Source: Rhodamnia argentea (lineage: Eukaryota > Streptophyta > Magnoliopsida > Myrtales > Myrtaceae). Taken from it: a stretch of 64,000 bases of DNA. Both the position numbers and the translations under genes were made by a program. The stretch is from the NCBI RefSeq assembly GCF_020921035.1, contig NC_063158.1, positions 6,306,001 through 6,370,000 of the forward strand, written 5' to 3'. Numbering within the stretch: the stretch's first letter is position 1; the number at the start of each line of letters is the position of its first letter. Below, piece by piece: positions 59,395-64,000 of the stretch. The notes below the pieces were generated by a model. The model was not told the origin of the DNA, ran no database searches, and worked only from the letters and a program-made list of their open reading frames with translations.

Positions 59395-61192
59395 GTTGAT
59401 GGTACTTGTAAATTGTACTTACAAGTGACAGGCTTCATAGTCTAGAGAATATGGTATTAAAGTCATCATCAATGTTGAATCTACTTTCTTCATAGAGTTC
59501 TCGTCCAGATAGTTAACAATGGCATAGAAAGCTTAAAGCTTATAGAGCAATAGCTGGACTGCAATAGTATTGACAGCAAAGTGGAGTAATGAACATCTTG
59601 CATCGGCACGATCGGCTACAGGAGCACTTCAGTTAGAGGGTCTTTATGCTTGATTCTGCAATTGTAGGGAGGTGAACATTAGAATATAAACAATCAGATG
59701 GTTCCCTTGATTGATTTACCGGAAAGGTAGAGAACCCATCAGTTTCTGCTATTGATGCCAAACACATCTATCAAAGATTATGCTAGAGCCACTTCTAGGG
59801 TTAATTATAGGCAGGCTGCGAATATCCTCATCTCATCTATGATGTGGATTTTGTTCTTGTGATACCAAGTACTATATCTGATATCAGAGAGTTATAATAA
59901 TCATTTGCTTTATGGCGATTTGACTGCATAGTTCCTCTAACTCTCGAGGTTATTGTAATATCTAACTGTGAAGTGGGACCGTTGGCAATTCCTCTAAAAG
60001 CTTAACTTGTTAGACGAAGGCGTGATATGATATTTAAATGTTTTAACACTTCCCTTCTGCGTATGCTGGACTATGACCTTATAACTAAGCGAGTGACTAT
60101 ATAATACGAGAGACAAATAAAGGGCCTAGAAAGATCGGAGCTTAGGATCTCTTTCTCCAATATTATGTAAAATCTTGGGAGACGGCTATCAGCTATTTAA
60201 AAAAATTAAGCTGTTAAATGAAGGTGTTCAATACTTTTAAGTATTTTAATACTAATTAGACAAGGAACTTGAAATTTTTTTATGGATACAAGTTCCAACC
60301 AACGATGTTAAAACCTTTTATTATATTCAGACATAAAATATGATAAAACACGAAATTATTGGTGTAATCTAACCAGTTACGAAATGTAAAATTAAAAGAA
60401 ATATCACCGTGCAATATTGTATCATGGGAAATCTTTTGTGGGACTAACGAGAGCTAATCAACTCCTCTATTTTCTATAGCTCACTGTCTTATCTTTTGTC
60501 CAGTTGGACATTTTCTGTTCATTGTGGCATGATGCTACGAGTTGATGCAACAACTCCTTTGGTTAAGCATTCTTGGAGCAATTGATTGCCTTCTTCGTGC
60601 GAATTTGAACAAGGGCATTGATAAAGAATCGGGTAGGACTTACCACTTGCGTACTCTCTTTTGCATAAAAAAGCCAATCATGTAGTAAAAGCAGTCCAGT
60701 CATGATCATCTACAGAGATGGACATCTATCAAACACCTCCCTCACATAGTGTGCTCAGTTCATACGAATCTCTCGCATCACGCTAGCAGAGCTACTCCCA
60801 AACGGTGTTAGGATTATGCGCACAACACAACGAAATAGAGAGTGAATATGAGAAAGAGAAATGGAGACATAAGATTTATATTAATTCACATTTTAATTAG
60901 GTCTATATCTAGCAAATAATTCCATTAGAATTATTACCTCCCGCCTATCTTTCACAACTCTCAGTTGTACAAAAAAGATTATATACACACGCGCACGCGC
61001 GCGACACAAGAAAACCCTAGGGATTGAAAAAAACCTTAAGCCACTCAGTAGCTATTCATGGGTTCAAGTCCAAATTACTAATTAAATACAAATCCAAGCT
61101 ATAAAAGCCTTTTGATGCCCTTGGGCATCCTGCGATCCCCAAAGGGGGTAGCCATCCCTTAGATCCTCATTCATTCCTGTCGATGGAGAGTA
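59395..61192. other. Downstream intergenic region
   Basis: No gene recognised. A run of AC/GC dinucleotides (ACACACGCGCACGCGCGCGA) is at about 60984-61004. The segment from about 60807 (TGTTAGGATTATGCGCACAA) may be LTR-like, but no partner end was fixed. Confidence 0.35.
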
Positions 61193-61720
61193 GAAAATTA
61201 TCAAAAAAGTTTTAAATCTGTCACACTTTTGTCAATTTAATCTTAAATCTTTTAAGGTTGTTAGTTCAGTCCTAAACCTTTTCAACTTTTGCCGATTCAG
61301 TTTTATTTGCTAGAAATAGCTGACATGGACGCCATGCGTCCTATGTGGCACTGCTGGCGCTAATAATTTTTTAAATACTTTTACAAACAAATTTGATTTT
61401 TTTTAAAAAAATTTTTTCCTTTTTTTCTTCTTTGGATTCAAGGTCGACGGCCCCCCGGGATTAGGGCTGGCGGGGGTCGCCGGCCCCTGGGCAAGAGAAA
61501 AAAAAAGATTCAAAATTTAAAAAAAAGAAAAAAAATTCAAAATTTTTAAAATAAAGAAAAAAAAGTTGTTAAAAAATTAAAAAATTATTAAAAATTGTCC
61601 TCACGTCAATGATTTCCGGTGAATGAACTGAATAAGCAAAATGTGAAAAGGTTTATGACTGAATCGGGAAACTTAAAAGCTGTTGGACGTCAAAGGTTTA
61701 TGACTTTTTTGACAATTTTC
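61193..61720. mobile_element. TIR element of the recurring family, both ends present
   Basis: Starts GAAAATTATCAAAAAAGTTT and ends TATGACTTTTTTGACAATTT plus TC at 61720, inverted copies of each other. The inner words CAGTCCTAAACCTTTTC, GACATGGACGCCATGCG and CCTATGTGGCAC match the other copies. The core (61440-61495) is very GC-rich (GACGGCCCCCCGGGATTAGG) and bordered by A-rich DNA. No clear target duplication. Confidence 0.65.
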
Positions 61721-62497
61721 TTTCATAGGGAGTACGAACCACATTCAATAGATGAATGGTTTAGACTAGGAGATTCGTAAAAAATTACTTCTCCACGACC
61801 CGTCTCTGATCGATCTTGTAAACTCGGACCAACCTCGAGACTCTAACTTCTTTAAGGCGCCAGTGTTGAATCTCCACGTAAGAGAAACTATCAATAATGT
61901 GTGTAATTAATGAATTCCAATGGCAGACAACCTGAATATTAGGCCGGATATATTTTCAACGCACCAAAAGGAGCAGACCGTTTATTTTGATTTTGCCAGA
62001 TGCAGATACTTTCAAATCCCCCAAACTTTTGACGCACCATCCGAAGCATCAAGTTTTGAAACGGAACCTTCCTTGCCCCTTCGCCAATCAAAACCAAAGT
62101 TTGGGAATGTGGATTTTGATCAGATGACATCAAATTTTCCCACTGAGATCATGTGGGGTCGCTCCAATCAAATGCCAATCAGATGGTCGGGCTCTAAAGC
62201 ATCCTTATCAGGGAAACACTAAATGGGGTCCCCCAAATTGCAAAGGCCCAGATCGTTCCAATCCAGGTGCCCCACTTGAGCGGCTCAAAACAAATTCTTC
62301 TATTTGCTTGAACCAGTGATGACCCATGATTGGAAAGCGATGGAAAGAGAATACCTGTTTAAAAAATATTGCCACTGATTCAACTTTTACTTTGGAGCCT
62401 CTCTTGTATTTTTATTGTTCTCGGACAAGTATAATTCACAAGGGAATCTTCCTAACGCATTTCATGTCTGGCAGTTGCAACGAATTCAATTTGTTTT
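61721..62497. other. Intergenic, unrecognised
   Basis: An open frame at 61920-62222 (MADNLNIRPDIFSTHQKE) has no recognised domain. Nothing else identified. Confidence 0.35.
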
Positions 62498-63172
62498 GAG
62501 AAAATAATGCGAATGGGGGTTCCCGAACTTTGGTCCAACATGCAATATTGTCCTCGAACTTTTAATTTATTCGATGTGGTATCCGAACTTTAGCTTAATG
62601 TGTAGTGTTGTCCTTGAACTTTTAATTGGTTTAATGTGGTCACTAAATTTTTGGTTCATATTCAATTTAGTCCTTGAACTATATGGAAATGCTCAATGTT
62701 GTCATTTCATTAATTTTTTTGGGTCAAATCCTTCCATTAATTCAAATTAATCATAATTGTTGATTGATTTTCAATCCAGTATGTTTGTATGGTGGATAAA
62801 AATAATGTCACACGTGGATTATCCACGTAAAATATTCAATTCATATTATACAATAATAATCCTTTTAATCTCTAATTTGTTCAATTAGGACAAATGATTA
62901 TCCATGTTATTTGATATCCTGATTTGAGCTAAATATCTTATGTGGATAATCCACGTATAATGTTATTTTTTTTTATCCGGCGTTCACAATGAAAACTACA
63001 TTGAATTAGGAAGTTTCATTAACTTGAATTAATGTAATGATAGCATTGTTATTTCATATAGTATAGGGACTAGATTGAATATTTATCAAAATTTCATGGA
63101 CCACATTGAATAAATTACAAGTTTAGGGACAATATTAGGCCAAAGTTCGGGGACTGGTTGTATAATTATCTC
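62498..63172. mobile_element. Non-autonomous TIR element of a second family, about 675 bp
   Basis: The left end (GAGAAAATAATGCG, then TCCCGAACTTTGG) and the right end (reading inward GAGATAATTATACAACC, then CCCCGAACTTTGG) are imperfect inverted repeats of about 170 bp, including TTTAATTTATTCGATGTGG and its counterpart. Near-palindromes ACGTGGATTATCCACGT (about 62813) and GTGGATAATCCACGT (about 62941) lie symmetrically inside. No coding region and no clear target duplication. Confidence 0.6.
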
Positions 63173-64000
63173 TTACTTTATTTATCTTCTTGTTAACGAG
63201 TGACCATGAAAACATTTCAATTTTAAAAGCACCGACAAAAAGTAGTAAAACTAAAAAATTGGGAATATCTAGTTTATTTAATTATTTAACCAGCACTTAT
63301 TAGCAAAACCCATGAAAAAAAAAAAAGAATCACGTATGCAAAAGGGATTTTATCTTTTGATATTTTAATAACATTGCTTGCTGAATGGGTTTCCTGAAGT
63401 TACTTGCTTACATAACCACATCGGGAGCACTGAGATTCTCTATTTAACAAAATGAACGGTCGAGATCAAATGTGGAGGGAGCTCGAAGCCCTATTTAAGG
63501 ACCAACATAAGTTAATATCGGACATCATCAATCAGTTCAATCAACTTCCATCTATTTTTTTTTTTGGGGGGGGGGGGACAAGGACGTTGGTGTCCTAAAG
63601 GGGCTCTCTGCACTCCAATTCTGATGGGAGATGAAGGGTGAAACACAGCTGCTCGTTCATGGATACCTTTAGACATGGGGACAAATCTGTGTTGGGGGGG
63701 ATTCTTTCGATCATCGTGTCTAAGGGTTTGCATGAACTTGGAGATGAGGTTACCTTGATCCCTTTTGTATTGGAGTGAAGGGAGCTCCTCAGGTTTGCTC
63801 TAACTCATCTCCTTCCCTCATCTTCTCTTTCGCCTTTTCTCAACTTTCATCGTCTTCATAAGCTGACGGGACCAAGAAATCGATACATGCATTCATCATT
63901 TGCATGAACTTTGGATGACTACTGAGCGTCGCTACAGATGAATGCGGAAACGGTTAGGATGTCTGTCTTTTCTTTTAACATATCCCGACACATCCTTCAT
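63173..64000. other. Right-edge sequence, no gene recognised
   Basis: A T-run followed by a 13-base G-run is at about 63555-63578. The minus frame at 63512-63733 has no recognisable content. Confidence 0.35.

Noticed and set aside
1-64000. CRISPR arrays, bacterial-type operons, phage defence systems, tRNA and rRNA genes
   Set aside because: The window is plant nuclear DNA; repeats seen are transposon-derived or microsatellite, and no tRNA-like or rRNA sequence was recognised by eye.

Overview
This window is nuclear DNA of a flowering plant, most likely a woody eudicot. The genes have many GT-AG introns, CT-rich 5' leaders, AT-rich intergenic DNA, and a population of Mutator-like, copia and gypsy remnants. 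The repeat style resembles Myrtales such as Eucalyptus, but that placement is an impression and not a result. No CRISPR array, operon, rRNA or tRNA gene was seen.

Seven gene models are supported. From left to right they are: a proline-iminopeptidase-like alpha/beta hydrolase (minus, runs off the left edge); a Golgi coiled-coil golgin of the GDAP1/golgin candidate 3-4 type; an intronless delta-8 sphingolipid desaturase (SLD); the SCAR/WAVE-complex subunit ABIL1; the co-chaperone BAG6; the F-box/kelch protein HAWAIIAN SKIRT (HWS); and a plant coiled-coil protein of the At5g41620/At2g46250 type. From memory of the Arabidopsis genome, these correspond to genes lying together in the duplicated blocks At2g46180-At2g46250 and At3g61540-At3g61590. 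The window is therefore one ancestral microsyntenic segment that Arabidopsis has split between two paralogous regions. The genes are functionally unrelated; the conserved order is the main shared feature.

Layout: 1-3.7 kb decaying-looking iminopeptidase gene; 3.7-6.2 kb shared divergent promoter region; 6.2-15.3 kb golgin with 15 coding exons; 15.3-20.2 kb AT-rich spacer with two half transposons; 20.2-21.6 kb SLD as a GC-rich island; 23.5-26.5 kb ABIL1 with nine exons; 27.8-29.6 kb a complete Pack-MULE-like element (TIRs of about 260 bp, 9-bp target duplication) with captured open reading frames; 29.8-35.4 kb BAG6 with a heat-shock-element-like promoter and a 5'UTR intron; 38.2-41.9 kb a nest of transposons (truncated copia 3' end, its LTR split by a TIR element, and a second MULE with an exact 9-bp target duplication); 45-48 kb HWS with an intron in its leader; 50-51.1 kb a broken PIP5-kinase pseudogene; 55.5-59.4 kb the coiled-coil gene, whose first intron holds gypsy debris and a three-copy repeat; 59.4-64 kb spacer with two more TIR elements.

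The points most worth a second look are: four independent lesions in the iminopeptidase gene; the Pack-MULE close to the BAG6 promoter; the nested transposons near 38-40 kb; the PIP5K pseudogene; and a 121-bp tandem duplication in the HWS leader intron. I did not find a convincing wholly new biological system here.
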